Below are positions 1-10,388 of a DNA stretch of 64,000 nt, one piece after another. The number at the start of each line of letters is the position of its first letter. Position 1 is the stretch's first letter. The notes beneath the pieces were generated by a model, which worked only from the letters and a program-made list of their open reading frames with translations, ran no database searches and had not been told where the DNA came from. Source of the DNA: Grammothele lineata (taxonomy: Eukaryota > Basidiomycota > Agaricomycetes > Polyporales > Polyporaceae); the NCBI GenBank assembly GCA_002150815.3, contig NDFF03000158.1, positions 62,001 through 126,000 on the forward strand, in the 5' to 3' direction. Both the position numbers and the translations under genes were made by a program.

Positions 1-297
1 GGTGTCCATTAAGCTACATGGTTGAGAAGGATACAAACCGAGTGGATGAATGTATAATCATACGGTCATGTGCAAGTCCGAGCCTGGCTCTGTGTGTATG
101 TATGTATGTACGGCGTCGCGGTCGTATGTATGGGTAGGGTAGTGCTAATGCCAAAAACCGAGTCCTTGTCGTGACAGAACGGAGGGCGTCTAAAGGAGAG
201 TAGGAAGAAAAGAAAGGACAGTCCTTATGCCGGACATCGACACGTACGACGGCGACGACGACGGCCCATCCCCCGCCGCCGCCTCGCCCCTACCAGC
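1..297. other. 3' flank of the 5-phosphatase gene
   Basis: No gene is visible here. The stretch lies downstream of the minus-strand stop codon at 298-300 and probably holds its 3' UTR. It contains a short TATG microsatellite at about 96-110 and otherwise no recognisable structure. Confidence 0.6.
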
Positions 298-3200
298 TCA
301 AATCATCTGCTGGTCAATATAATACTGCCTCGCCGCACTCAACAACCTCCTCTCAACCACCTTCCACCTCTCCCTCTCCTCCATCTTCACCCTCTCCCTC
401 GCGTCCTTCTTCACCGACTTGACCGACATCCTAAACCCCGCCGAGATCGGCCGGTGGTCGGACACGTTCGCCTCCCACCTCCTATAGTGCACCTGCTCGA
501 CGCGCCCTGGGATCTGCGACCGCCAGAGCACGCGGTCGCACCACGCTGGGGTGCGCGCCTTCTCGGACGAGTCGAACTCGTCTGAGCGCCGGTCGTACTT
601 GTACGTGGGGGCGAAGTCGAGCGGGCCCTCGAAGAACTCGCGGAGGCGGAAGGCGCGGTTGAACTTCATCTCTTTGCGGAGCTGGTCGTGGATGATCAGC
701 TGGGGCAGCTCGTTTGCCTTGATGGCAGCGATGACGGCTTCACGGCGTTGGTCGATGCGGTAGTTCATGTCCCCGTTCATCTTCGAATGAACAGCGTTAG
801 CAAACCGAATCGGTTCTACGATATTGGGGACACTTACAATGACCATCTCGTGATCGAGGACCATGGAGCCGTCCCCGCCGTTGATGTACGCCACAAGACC
901 GTCACCACTCTCCGCCGCCAGAGTGTCGTCCTCCACAATAGCAGCCGCGTCCGCGTTCCTCTGCCTGACATGGTGCTGCCCAGCCGCCAAATGGCAATTG
1001 ATAAAGCACACCGACGTATCGTCGATCACGAACCGCGAGATAATCGCGCCCTTATTCCCATACCGCCCCCCCATGCCCCGCTTGACCGTCGTGAGCGCGA
1101 CATGGTCCAGCTTGATCCTCTCCGTGTTCTTCACGAACACGCACGAGAACAGCCCGACGAGGTTCTCGGTGTGGATGACCGTGTACGGCTCGTCCGTCGG
1201 CATCGCGAGCCGCACGGCGAGCACGAGCCGGTCGTACCACTTCTTGTACGACGTCGTCACCTTCTGGCTGATCGACCCGTCCGCGCTCTTGTTCTTCCCG
1301 CCCAGGAGCACCGTCTTGGCCGCCATCTTGCGCGACTCGAGGTCGATCACTTCTTGGAACCCGAACGCGATCACGTCCGGGCGGTCCATGGACTGGATGA
1401 CGTTCTGCAGGAAGTGGATGTTCTCGAGCGCGCCGTTGAGCTGGTCCGGCTTGGCGGAGTCGACGTTCCAGGAGACGATGAGCGCGGTGACGTTCCTGTA
1501 CGTGCAGAACTCCGTCTCGCGCTTCAGCAGCTCTTGCTCTGTCGAGTCCACACGCGTCAGCATCACTCAACAACAAAGAGCACACTCAACGCAAGCAGGC
1601 TCACCAATCCAGTCGATACCCAACAACCCATCCCAGAACCTCAACCTCTCGTCCCTCCCCACACTAAACACCACCAGCCTATCCAGCTTCTCCATGCTCC
1701 ACGTGTCTACCGCAATACGCAGCACCGGCAAGTTCTGGTGCGCCATCCAGCAGTTCGTGACCGTCCACGGCTTCGACCTCACGTCGTACACCGACACCGT
1801 GCCCTTGCGCGAGCCCGCCCACAGCCGGTCGTTCACGCCCTCCAGGCTCAGTATGTCCGACGACGCGACCTTCACGACCTCCACACACACCGGGGGCCCG
1901 CCCCCGCCGCCCTCGCCCTCCAACGCCCAAATACTAATATTCCCGCCCTCATGGGCGAGGTAAACATGGCCCGGGTGCGACGCCAACATCGTCCCCGCCG
2001 TGACCGCGCCCAGATGCTCGCTCGGCAGGAGCGAGCGCCCGACAGACCCCGGCGCGAAGATATCGTACACGCGCACGTACGGCCCGCGCGACGTGCCGGG
2101 GACGCTGCCCCCGCCCGCGGGGTCGCGCGTGGACGTCCAGAGCTGGCTCCCGAGCAACTTCGCGAACTCCTGCTTTTCGGCGATGCGCACCACGCGCGGG
2201 ACCTGCGTCGCGAGCTCGAGGTCCGCGTCCGCGCCTGCGGTGGGGGGCGTCCAGACGAGCACCTTGCCGGAGTCGTCCATCGTGATCATGGAGCGGCCGT
2301 GCCGGAACATGTGGTTTACAGCGCGGGCGTGCACGACGGGGCGCGCGGCGGTCATCGTGCCTGAGCGGACGTCGAGCTCGATGAGGTGCCCGTCTTTGGT
2401 GCCGATCCAGAGGAAGACGCCGCGGTCGGCCTCGTGCAGCGTCGGTCGGAACTCGACGCTGATCATCTTGAAGTCCTTGAACTTCGCGCCGAAGTCGCCG
2501 TGTTTCGAGTCCAGGTTCCAGATTGGAGCATCGGATAATGAGAGATCGTACACTCGCAAGTGATGGCCGGTTACGACTGCCACCGAGTGGCCCGAGATCG
2601 CGACCGACGAGGAATATGCGGGAATGTGGATATTAAACTCGGAGTAGTTGTGACAATCGATGAGGGGAAGGCGGCGAGAAGCCTGGCTGGCGTTGGGTAA
2701 GAGGTCAATCTTCAACTTGACGTCTTCGTCGTCTTCGGATTCACTCGATGACCCAGAGCCGGTAGACAAACGGCGGGGAGGCGGAAGCTTGTCTCCCAGC
2801 GCTATCGTACGCGTAGGTGGAGGCAGGTGGCTCCCAAACTGCTTGCGCTCTGGAAGAGAGGGAGAAGCTGTGGTCTCAACATCAAGCTCATTCATGCTCA
2901 CGCTACGAGCTGGTAGCGGAGGAGGCTGCTCATCTGTAGGTGTCTGAAGACCCTTGCGGGCAGGCAATGGGGGCGGGGCGAGTGAAGAAGCGCTCGCGAA
3001 GGCTGGGGAAGGAGGCGCGAGGTTCATGGTTTGCAGGGTCATCCTGTGTCGGGGTGGTGGACGAGGCGGAGGGACGAGATGAGAACGAGGAGACGGAGGC
3101 GGGGGCGGAGGCTTTGCAACAAAGTCATGGTCATTCGAAGTGTGGCTACTGCTGGAGCCGTTTGAGGAGGAGCCGCTATCCGAAGAAGACTCAGGGGTGT

Positions 3201-4518
3201 GCTGGATAACAACGGAGCCATTCCGGCGGGGGAGCGGGGGTGGGGCAACGGGCTGGGGAGTTTCTGAGTCCGAACGCTGTTCGCCGAACGGGTCGAGACT
3301 CTCCGATGAAGAACTAGGATGCGATGCGGTTTCGGGTGGGAAGGACGGCCGAGGACGTCGGGCATAGGGTGGCTCCGGAGGCGTTAATGATGGAGAGGCA
3401 AAAAGATGAGAGTTCGGGCGAGGGGAAGGTGGGGGCGGTGGTCTCGGAGGCGACGTTACTGCGGGAGAGCTCGCTCTGCAATAATCCCTGTTAGCATGAA
3501 TCCACTCGAGTTCAATATCCCAAGCCAAATATTGTGTCATCTTGCACTATAAGAACTCGAACGCGTCCCATCCAATGCGCAGTGGAATGCACCATGCACG
3601 AGGAAGCTATATCAACGCGGAAATGAAACGCGCGTACAATAAGATGCCGCATATAAGCTTCGCGCAGATCATCCATAGAATTGCATTTGGCGCGTTGCGT
3701 CAAAGACATCATGACCACAGCCCTACGCTCAGCCGTACACCATGTAGTGCAACTGCATGACCGTCCGAGACAGCCTTACAAGGTCGCGCGGGAAAAGACC
3801 CTATAGCCCAAGCAAAAGACATGCTTGCGTTCCCTGTGCGTCTAAATATAACCCCAAGTTGGGATGGGCATCTCGGGCAAACCACTGGAGCAAGATAGGG
3901 TGGGTGGATTTCGGAGTTAAGGTTTCAATTGTACAGCCCTTTGTGCGGTCGTACGATTGTGAGGTACAACGCAGTGCAGACGAAGCGAGTGGGATGAGCC
4001 AGCCAAAGTCAAGGGACTCACCCAAACTGCTTAATGATGTCGGAGACGCCGGTTGACCGCTGAACAGGCTGGTCCTGGGTCGGAGGGGGCGGGGGAGGCC
4101 TCCTGAGAGAGGCGGGCTTTGGCGTGAGGGGAGTATCGAGAAGGAGGTCCGGTTCAGAAGAGGATGGAGTATGGTCTGGGACAGAACGTAAAAGAGGGCT
4201 TCTTCGAGGGTTCGCAGGGGATGGTGCACGAAGAGGTGGAGGCGGAGGCGGGGGACGCTTGGCACCGGCTTTGAGATCGGAGGTAGAGGAAGAGGAGTGG
4301 AGGGAGCGCACGGACGCGTCTGACGGTATACGGCCGTGATCTGGTGCCGGTGAAGCGGAGAGGCGAGGACTGGAGGGGACTGGGGAGAGGTGGGAGCCGC
4401 TCGGGGAGGGCTTGAGAGAGGAGGACTCGGCTGCGAGTTTCTCAAACCTGGAGCGCAGGCTGCTCACGGCCGGGGGAGCCGCAGTCTCGATGGCATCCGA
4501 CGGCTGTTCGGAGGACAT
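298..4518 (-). CDS. WD40-type inositol polyphosphate 5-phosphatase
   Basis: Exons 4022-4518, 1605-3475, 838-1538 and 298-780 join to 1183 aa. Residues 1 to about 440 are low-complexity, with many proline runs of SH3-ligand type. Residues about 440-785 form a WD40-like beta-propeller. Residues about 790-1130 are the catalytic domain, with the family motifs SWNVDSAKP, GDMNYRID, PAWCDRVL and SDHRPISA. This order matches fungal and plant WD40-containing 5-phosphatases, which remove the 5-phosphate from inositol phosphates or phosphoinositides in cytosol or at membranes. The 546-nt first intron (3476-4021) is far longer than the others. The third intron (781-837, 57 nt) is in frame and stop-free, and removing it restores the GDMNYR motif context. 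The gene is divergent from the PPR gene across a short GC-rich gap. The family call is firm; substrate preference cannot be read from sequence. Confidence 0.9.
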
Positions 4519-4804
4519 GAGGAGACGCTACGAACGCTTGCCGGGCTGAGAACTGGAGAGGGCGCCAGGACGGGGGTGAAAGCGAGAGACTGCGCGCGGA
4601 GACAGGGAAACGGGCGGAGGGCAGGAGGAGGAGAGAGGAGGAGCGGGCGATGTTGAGATGTAGGATGAAGACGTGCGCAGGCGAACGCGTCGGGGACGAG
4701 GACACTTTGGCTGCTCAAACGGGGCTCAAACGTTGCTCATCTCCGCGGTCGAGGCCCCCGCGTCACCGTGACGGTCCCCGCCCCGTCACAGCCTTCCCCG
4801 CCCT
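4519..4804. promoter_or_regulatory. shared divergent promoter, 5-phosphatase / PPR gene
   Basis: This is a 286-nt head-to-head gap, GC-rich, with no TATA box. CGTCA or TGACG half-sites of bZIP (ATF/CREB) type occur at 4761-4765, 4769-4773 (these two form an inverted repeat with a 1-nt spacer) and 4784-4788. Two more lie at 4835-4839 and 4871-4875, inside the assumed N-terminus of the PPR gene. Binding is inferred only. Confidence 0.4.
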
Positions 4805-6946
4805 GTGACCCCTGCTGCGCCCGCCTGCGACCGCCGTCACGTCCCGCCCCCGGCCCGCCCTCCCGCCACGCGTCACCCAAAACTTGTCGCGCGTCCAGCG
4901 TCTGCAGCCGTCCTCGTTCTCCGAGTCGGTTTTCGGCGCAATCTTCGTTTCTTTCCCTCATTGCCCCATAACCTGCCCTTTTCATTATCTGCTCTGAGGC
5001 ACAGCAGCACCAAGATAGCTGCCCTCTTCCTTCTCTCCCGCTGCTCTCCCCCACCCCATGTTGCGCCATCGATCCTGAGACGGTTTACGACGTCGGCCGT
5101 TCGCAACTTGCCCCCGCCGCTGCTCCGGAAGTACAGAGGCAAGGCAGCTGCATTACGCGACGCTCTTCCTGATACCCTCGCTCAGAATGGCCCTGCCGCT
5201 GCTGCCGACGATGTTCGCCACGCGCTCGATACTCTCCAGCTGGACAACACGTCTCGCTTCAACCTGTACGAGCACTCCGTCTCCTTCTTTCTTCGCCAAG
5301 GCTTGGTAGACAAGGCCTCCCTCTTCTACTCCCGTATGTCTCGCGAAGGCTTCATCCCTACCCTCTCCCTCCGAACCCAGATGCAGGTCGTCCGACTCGC
5401 CGAAACCCAGCCGACGGAGAGCGAGCTGCTTTCCATCATCCACCAAGCACTCGATAACAAGTCATTTGACGAAAGTGCTCTCTGTGACCTCCTCCAGGTC
5501 ATGGCCGAAGGCCTGGCGGCCACCCCGGCTCTCCTCGACCGGGTCGTGGATGCCTATGCCGCCCGACGCTCACCCAACACGCCATTCTCCGCGCAGACGG
5601 TTAGCTGTATAGTGCGGATACACATCCGCGCGGGAGACCAGGAAGGTGCCAGACGCTGGTCAGAGAATCCCTTACGACCTCCTCCCCCTGCAGCGCCTTC
5701 AACTGTCGCCTCCCCGTACACTACTATCCTCCGAGACCTCGCGAAAGCCCAGCCTTCCTTCAATGTCTACCAACAGGCACTGACGCAGATGCAAGCCGAA
5801 AATCCAGACTTGGTCCCCGACCTCGCCTTCTTTAACTCTCTGATCTCACACGAGGTCGGGCGACGCAATTACGACGCCGTCTTTACTATCTACCAGCGCA
5901 TTATGGAGCATCGCACGCTCTCCATGTTGCCCGACGCGTACACCTTCTCCCCCGTTTTCCGTGCGATTCACCGTCTTTCCTGCCGCCACTCCCGCCGGAC
6001 CCGCGCCGAGCGTAACGTCCACCCTCCGCCCAGCATGCCCCCCGCGCGCTCGGTCTTCCGCGACATGCTCACCTGCCGCGTCGAACAGAGGGCAGGCGCG
6101 AGACGGGCCTCAGACACAGAGAACACATCAAGCCCACTCCTCTTATCCTTATCATACCTAGATGCAGACCCCAGCCGTCGCCCCTCCCCTTCCCAAATAA
6201 TAGACGAGACGGTCCTCCACCGCGCCCTCCGCACCTTTCTCGGCGCCTTCGACTACCCCGGCGCCTACATCGCCCTCCGCGCGCACCGCATGCTCCCCCC
6301 CTCCTCCTCCTCCTCTTCCTCTCCCCCCTCCGCCTCCTTCCCCCCCGGCAACCTCGCCGTCCCGCTCGCGACCTACCGCCTCGTCGTCGGCGCGCTCCTC
6401 ACCCGCGTGCGCACACAACACCCGCACCTCTCCACCACGCGCAACCCCGCGCGCATGTGGGCGTACCGCTTCCTCGGGCTGGACGACCTCCCGCGCAGCG
6501 CGCGCGGGCTCCCGCTCGACGTGGGCATGCTCGCGCGTTTGCTGTGGTTTGGCTCGCAGTCGACGATGGGGCTCCACTTCGTGGACCCCCCGGGCCCCCC
6601 GGTGGAGCCCCCGCCGAGGTTCTATACGAGCGCGGACCCTACGGCGGACTTCAGATTCGTAGGAGCAGGAGCGGCAGGGGAGGGATTGCAAGTGGGTGAG
6701 GAGGACGAGGCCGCGCGGGCGTTCCACGCGTATGGGATCCCGACGCCCCGCGAGTTCCTGGCGATGGACGCTGTAAGGGACGACCAAGTATTCCGCGCGA
6801 CGCCGCTCGAGCGGCTCTTGCGCCGTGCGATGATCGCCACGCCCGATAACTTGGAGGTCAGCCCGGCACAGTACGTGTCGGCGGTGGTTAGGGACGCGAA
6901 GAGGGATATGTTGCCGGAGTGGGGGATTGGGGAGGAGGAGTTGTAG
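4805..6946 (+). CDS. mitochondrial PPR-like protein
   Basis: One uninterrupted 713-aa frame. The first ~100 residues are rich in Arg, Ser, Ala and Pro and almost free of acidic residues. They end in RRFTTSAVR, a typical matrix-targeting presequence and cleavage context. The body holds helical pairs of pentatricopeptide type, for example VDKASLFYSRMSREGFIPT near residue 170 and NYDAVFTIYQRIMEHRTLSMLP further on. Such proteins bind organellar RNA and act in mitochondrial transcript processing or translation. A low-complexity Ser/Pro run (6298-6345) separates the repeat part from a C-terminal region I do not recognise. The start at 4805 is the first ATG in frame; the next in-frame Met is inside the first repeat, so translation must begin upstream of it. 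An unseen 5' exon remains possible. It is divergent from the 5-phosphatase gene. Confidence 0.75.
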   Translation: MTPAAPACDRRHVPPPARPPATRHPKLVARPASAAVLVLRVGFRRNLRFFPSLPHNLPFSLSALRHSSTKIAALFLLSRCSPPPHVAPSILRRFTTSAVRNLPPPLLRKYRGKAAALRDALPDTLAQNGPAAAADDVRHALDTLQLDNTSRFNLYEHSVSFFLRQGLVDKASLFYSRMSREGFIPTLSLRTQMQVVRLAETQPTESELLSIIHQALDNKSFDESALCDLLQVMAEGLAATPALLDRVVDAYAARRSPNTPFSAQTVSCIVRIHIRAGDQEGARRWSENPLRPPPPAAPSTVASPYTTILRDLAKAQPSFNVYQQALTQMQAENPDLVPDLAFFNSLISHEVGRRNYDAVFTIYQRIMEHRTLSMLPDAYTFSPVFRAIHRLSCRHSRRTRAERNVHPPPSMPPARSVFRDMLTCRVEQRAGARRASDTENTSSPLLLSLSYLDADPSRRPSPSQIIDETVLHRALRTFLGAFDYPGAYIALRAHRMLPPSSSSSSSPPSASFPPGNLAVPLATYRLVVGALLTRVRTQHPHLSTTRNPARMWAYRFLGLDDLPRSARGLPLDVGMLARLLWFGSQSTMGLHFVDPPGPPVEPPPRFYTSADPTADFRFVGAGAAGEGLQVGEEDEAARAFHAYGIPTPREFLAMDAVRDDQVFRATPLERLLRRAMIATPDNLEVSPAQYVSAVVRDAKRDMLPEWGIGEEEL

Positions 6947-7471
6947 AGTTGTGAGGGTTTCGTTGTGTCGCTTTTGGTTTTAGACTTATGGTTAATGATT
7001 CATCACTAGTCTAGATTCGACTCATCTGCTCAATCGCCGCTATTTGTATCATCATGTGTACGTTACATTCTACTATACACAACCTGCTCAGACGACATTG
7101 GATCAGCGAGGGCCTGTGCTCAACACTCACGTACGTCGCAGTACACAGTGGAGATTCGAAGTCATGGGCGGACGCGCGTCGCGCGGGCGAGGTTAGTTAG
7201 CACGTCGAGAAGTGCCCATTTCATTCCCATATGGCCGTTGATCGAATACGATGGATCGACTCTGCCTTCTTGAGTCTGCTACTTATCTGCAAACCGCTAA
7301 CCCCGAGGCCCGAGCGCCCGCTCCCAGCGGCGGTTTATCTCAAGATGCTGCATTGACGGCGCGTACACGTACGTAGAGGTTGGACCTTTCGGTATATGAC
7401 CGTACAGCTCGGCAGAGCAAGTTACAACTTCTCCCGCAACCACTGCAGGAACTCCCGCTCAAGACATCTAC
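6947..7471 (+). promoter_or_regulatory. gene-free stretch with TATA-like element before the first GNAT gene
   Basis: No gene is seen in these 525 nt. A TATA-like TATATG lies at 7393-7398, about 75 nt upstream of the ATG at 7472, and supports that start codon. Confidence 0.35.
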
Positions 7472-8574
7472 ATGTCGTCCTCGTCCAATCTTCTCCCAGC
7501 TCGACATGGCATTGAGCCGTTAAAGTACGGTGAGTACGCTTACATGTCCATAACACAGTCTACTGTCGCATTGATCCCTGACCTCCTTCTGACGGATGAT
7601 ATACCGAGAGCGGTTGCGGCCACCTCCGCCGCGACGGAGCCGAACACTATCACGCAGTACCTCAAGTACATCCTGGCCAGCAAGCTTTCTATGCTGGTTT
7701 GGTTATGAAACTGCACGCGCGATGTTGTACTAATGCGTAACCCCCACTCAGGATCCGAACGACCAGGAATCATACAAGATCCGCAGTGCAGTGACGCTCA
7801 CGCTCCTCTTCGCGGACGCAGTGCACCAAGGGAAGGTATTCTCCATTAATCAGGGGGACGCTTTCATCGTATAGTGGGTCGTACAGTGCCTTCAAGCTCG
7901 TCTTCAGACATCTTATATAACAACTCTTGTGCTCGCGAAATAGCAGTCTTCCAGGAGACAGCGCCGACGGCCCCCTCCTGCCAAGCGTGGCCCCGCTTTT
8001 CCAGCCGACGCTCTCGGATATGCTTGTCAAGGTTCGGTGACAAGTTCACGCACTTACTTTAGCTAGTCCCAGCAAAGCTCACGCGCAATATTCCGCCCCC
8101 AATAGAGGAAACGAGAGTACGAGACCGCTACGGCGGCTCTGATCGAGTCGACAATAGGCGAGCGCGCGAAGGAGATGATGGAACTCGTCGGGCTCGCGAC
8201 GGCCCCTCATGCGCAGGGAAAGGGATACGCGAGTGCCCTGGTGCCCTTCGTGAATGACATTGTAAGTCTCCTTCATTGAAAAGGTCACGCGACGGACGAC
8301 ACGCTGACGAGGCGACTAACCGGGGTCCCCAGGCTGATAAGCAGCAGCTCGCGGTGTCCTTGGTGACGACGAGCGTGCATGCCTTCTATGAGCGCCACGG
8401 GTACAAGGTTGTTGGGGAGACGTTCATTGGGAAGGAGGACCCTACGTGGGACGGTCCTCCTGCTGGAATACGTGTGGTAAGTGCGGTTCAGCTCCGCCAC
8501 TTTGGATGGTTTTGTCTAATCTGTTCTCTCCCGGGGAGTAGATGGTACGGGAGCCATGCGCGATAGCGTCCTAG
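7472..8574 (+). CDS. GNAT family N-acetyltransferase, paralogue A
   Basis: Exons 7472-7696, 7752-7873, 7944-8031, 8106-8261, 8333-8476 and 8542-8574 give 255 aa. The GNAT acetyl-CoA loop (motif A) reads GLATAPHAQGKGYASAL. It is followed by HAFYERHGYKVVGE, the usual beta-alpha pair closing the fold, and the C-terminus is MVREP. These enzymes move an acetyl group from acetyl-CoA to an amine; the substrate is unknown. It is the first of four tandem copies whose exon lengths and intron phases match. Unlike the others it lacks the first intron: exon 1 runs straight through 7530-7558, where GTGAGT and CACAG still flank only 29 nt, too short to splice. That adds about 20 residues absent from the sister proteins. 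The donor at 7697 (GTTTGG) is weak, but a TACTAAT branch site precedes its acceptor. Confidence 0.78.
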
Positions 8575-8813
8575 AATGTCGTGAAATCAAGATGTACTAT
8601 GAGCATCACTTTGACAAGAGAAGTCGTTTATGTCTCTGGCCTTTCGCACGTCAATCTCGCGCTGTCACGAACCGGCATCTGATTTACGTTACCGCGGAAT
8701 GGGTATACGGCGGGCGAGACTGCGGAATGATCTTTACATGATATACGTTCTCAAGAGACCGTACTCATGAAAAACCTCCAACCTCCCCGAAGCCACGACA
8801 ACGCCGTTGCCCA

Positions 8814-9954
8814 ATGGACTTGCTTGTTCGCCGTCAAAGCGCATCTCGGCCCCTGGGTCGGCCTCATCAGGTCGACATCGACGTACAACCTCTGCGATGG
8901 CGTGAGTTTGAAGTTCATTCCATGACGGTGCAGATATGAACACCTCTAACGTGCATCATACCAGGGGACATCTTCAGAGCTACAGAGAGCCTGTATATCG
9001 CACACTATCCTATCTCTGAAAGTCGATACTTCAGGGTGAGCATCGCTTCTTGCGAATATAATATCAAAAGCCTAACGATTCACTTTCGCTGGCTAATTTC
9101 GTAGGATGGTAGCGATGCACTGCACGGTCTCCGAACGCGTGTGCTCGCATTTCTCACCTTCGTGAAAGGGATAGTGCACGGGAATGTGTTCAGCGTGGAT
9201 CATGGATCTTCAACTGTCAAAATGTGAGTGTGCTGGGCTCATCGCGCACGCAAATTTACGATCCGCGCTGACCGTACTTCTGTTAACGTAGAAATATACC
9301 CGGGGAACGCACGAGTAGGCTTGTGCGCACGATCGACTGGATGGTCGGGCGCGCCACCAAACTGGTCATGAAGACGGAGCCGGCCGGACTGCAAAAGGTG
9401 GTCTTTCCTCACGATGATGCGTTTGACACGTATTGAAGATAAGGGCGATCATGTCAAGCGGAGACAGGAGTTTCGGCGCGGGTTCATGCCTCTCACGAAG
9501 ACCGCGCTAAGCGATAAGACGAGACAGATGATCATGGTCACCGGCCTCGCGACAGCCCCGAAGAAACGTGGACGAGGGTACGCGACTGCGCTCATGGCTC
9601 GTGTACACGAGAAGGTGAGCCCCGCATCTGCTTGGTGATTTACCGACTGAGGCGGCCGAACTTGTAGGCAGACGCGGCTGGAATGGTGACATGGGCGATG
9701 ACAACAGATGCGAAGGGGTTCTATGAGACTCTGGGATACAAGGTCGTCGGTGAAGGTTGGTTTGGCCAGGAAGATCCGACGTGGGACGGAGGGCTGTTGC
9801 CTATCTGCGTTGTGAGTATCTTCGCTTCGTATTTCTCGCACGCATCGATCCCAAGGCATTATCTCGTCTTTATTGTGACCGGTGATGTGAGAGACTCGTT
9901 AACGAAAGTTCTACACGCTAGATGATCAGACAGCCAGGTCTGAATGGAGGCTAG
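8814..9954 (+). CDS. GNAT family N-acetyltransferase, paralogue B
   Basis: Exons 8814-8901, 8965-9035, 9105-9223, 9292-9397, 9444-9614, 9668-9811 and 9922-9954 give 243 aa. Motif A is GLATAPKKRGRGYATAL, and the fold closes with GFYETLGYKVVGE, WFGQEDPTWDG and a final MIRQP. The start was chosen by alignment to the sisters: all carry a QPLR(Y/W) element just before the phase-1 first intron. Exon 2 (71 nt), exon 6 (144 nt) and exon 7 (33 nt) match the corresponding exons of paralogues D and A exactly. Only 239 nt separate it from paralogue A, so the pair arose by tandem duplication. Intron 4 is only 46 nt. The substrate is unknown. It could be diverged to a new substrate or partly relaxed, but all frames close. 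Confidence 0.82.
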
Positions 9955-10388
9955 ACTGTAGCATGTGGACTCTCGCTATTCATAGGCAATGAGTCGAGCC
10001 TCACCAAATCCTCCGACTCGTCAAACGTTTCGACCGCCCGCTCCCCGACCGAAATGAGTTGTCCCAATAGGTGTATCGTATGACAGCTCGCCGCATGCCA
10101 CCCGGTCAGACGAGCGTTTCTTACACAAGTAGCTGCCAGCGTCATGAAGCGGACTTCGGAAATGCGTGATCTCATGATCCAGCTATCGTCTACTAGTGCT
10201 TGGTATGACAGAAGGCATGCATGGAAGCACTCGTCGTGGCATCAATGAGGAGTCGCTCTGTCATGAGGCGTGCACCAGCCTCGAAAGCACGCTCCGCCCA
10301 GTGAGTCCGGCCCTCATATATGTAGTAGAGCTGTCGATCGGAGTCAAGTGATACAGGCTCGCCCTCTCTCCTATAGCTCATCATCATC
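9955..10388 (+). promoter_or_regulatory. upstream region of the HET-domain gene
   Basis: These 434 nt hold no gene. The palindromic CATATATG at 10315-10322 lies about 70 nt before the HET gene ATG and is a plausible TATA element. Confidence 0.35.

Noticed and set aside
688..2364. 558-codon plus-strand frame opposite the 5-phosphatase
   Set aside because: It is an antisense shadow of GC-rich coding sequence; composition is Arg/Pro/His-biased and no motif appears.
3541..3760. small open frame inside the long 5-phosphatase intron
   Set aside because: Motif-free, and it does not splice in frame to the flanking exons, so there is no evidence for an extra exon.
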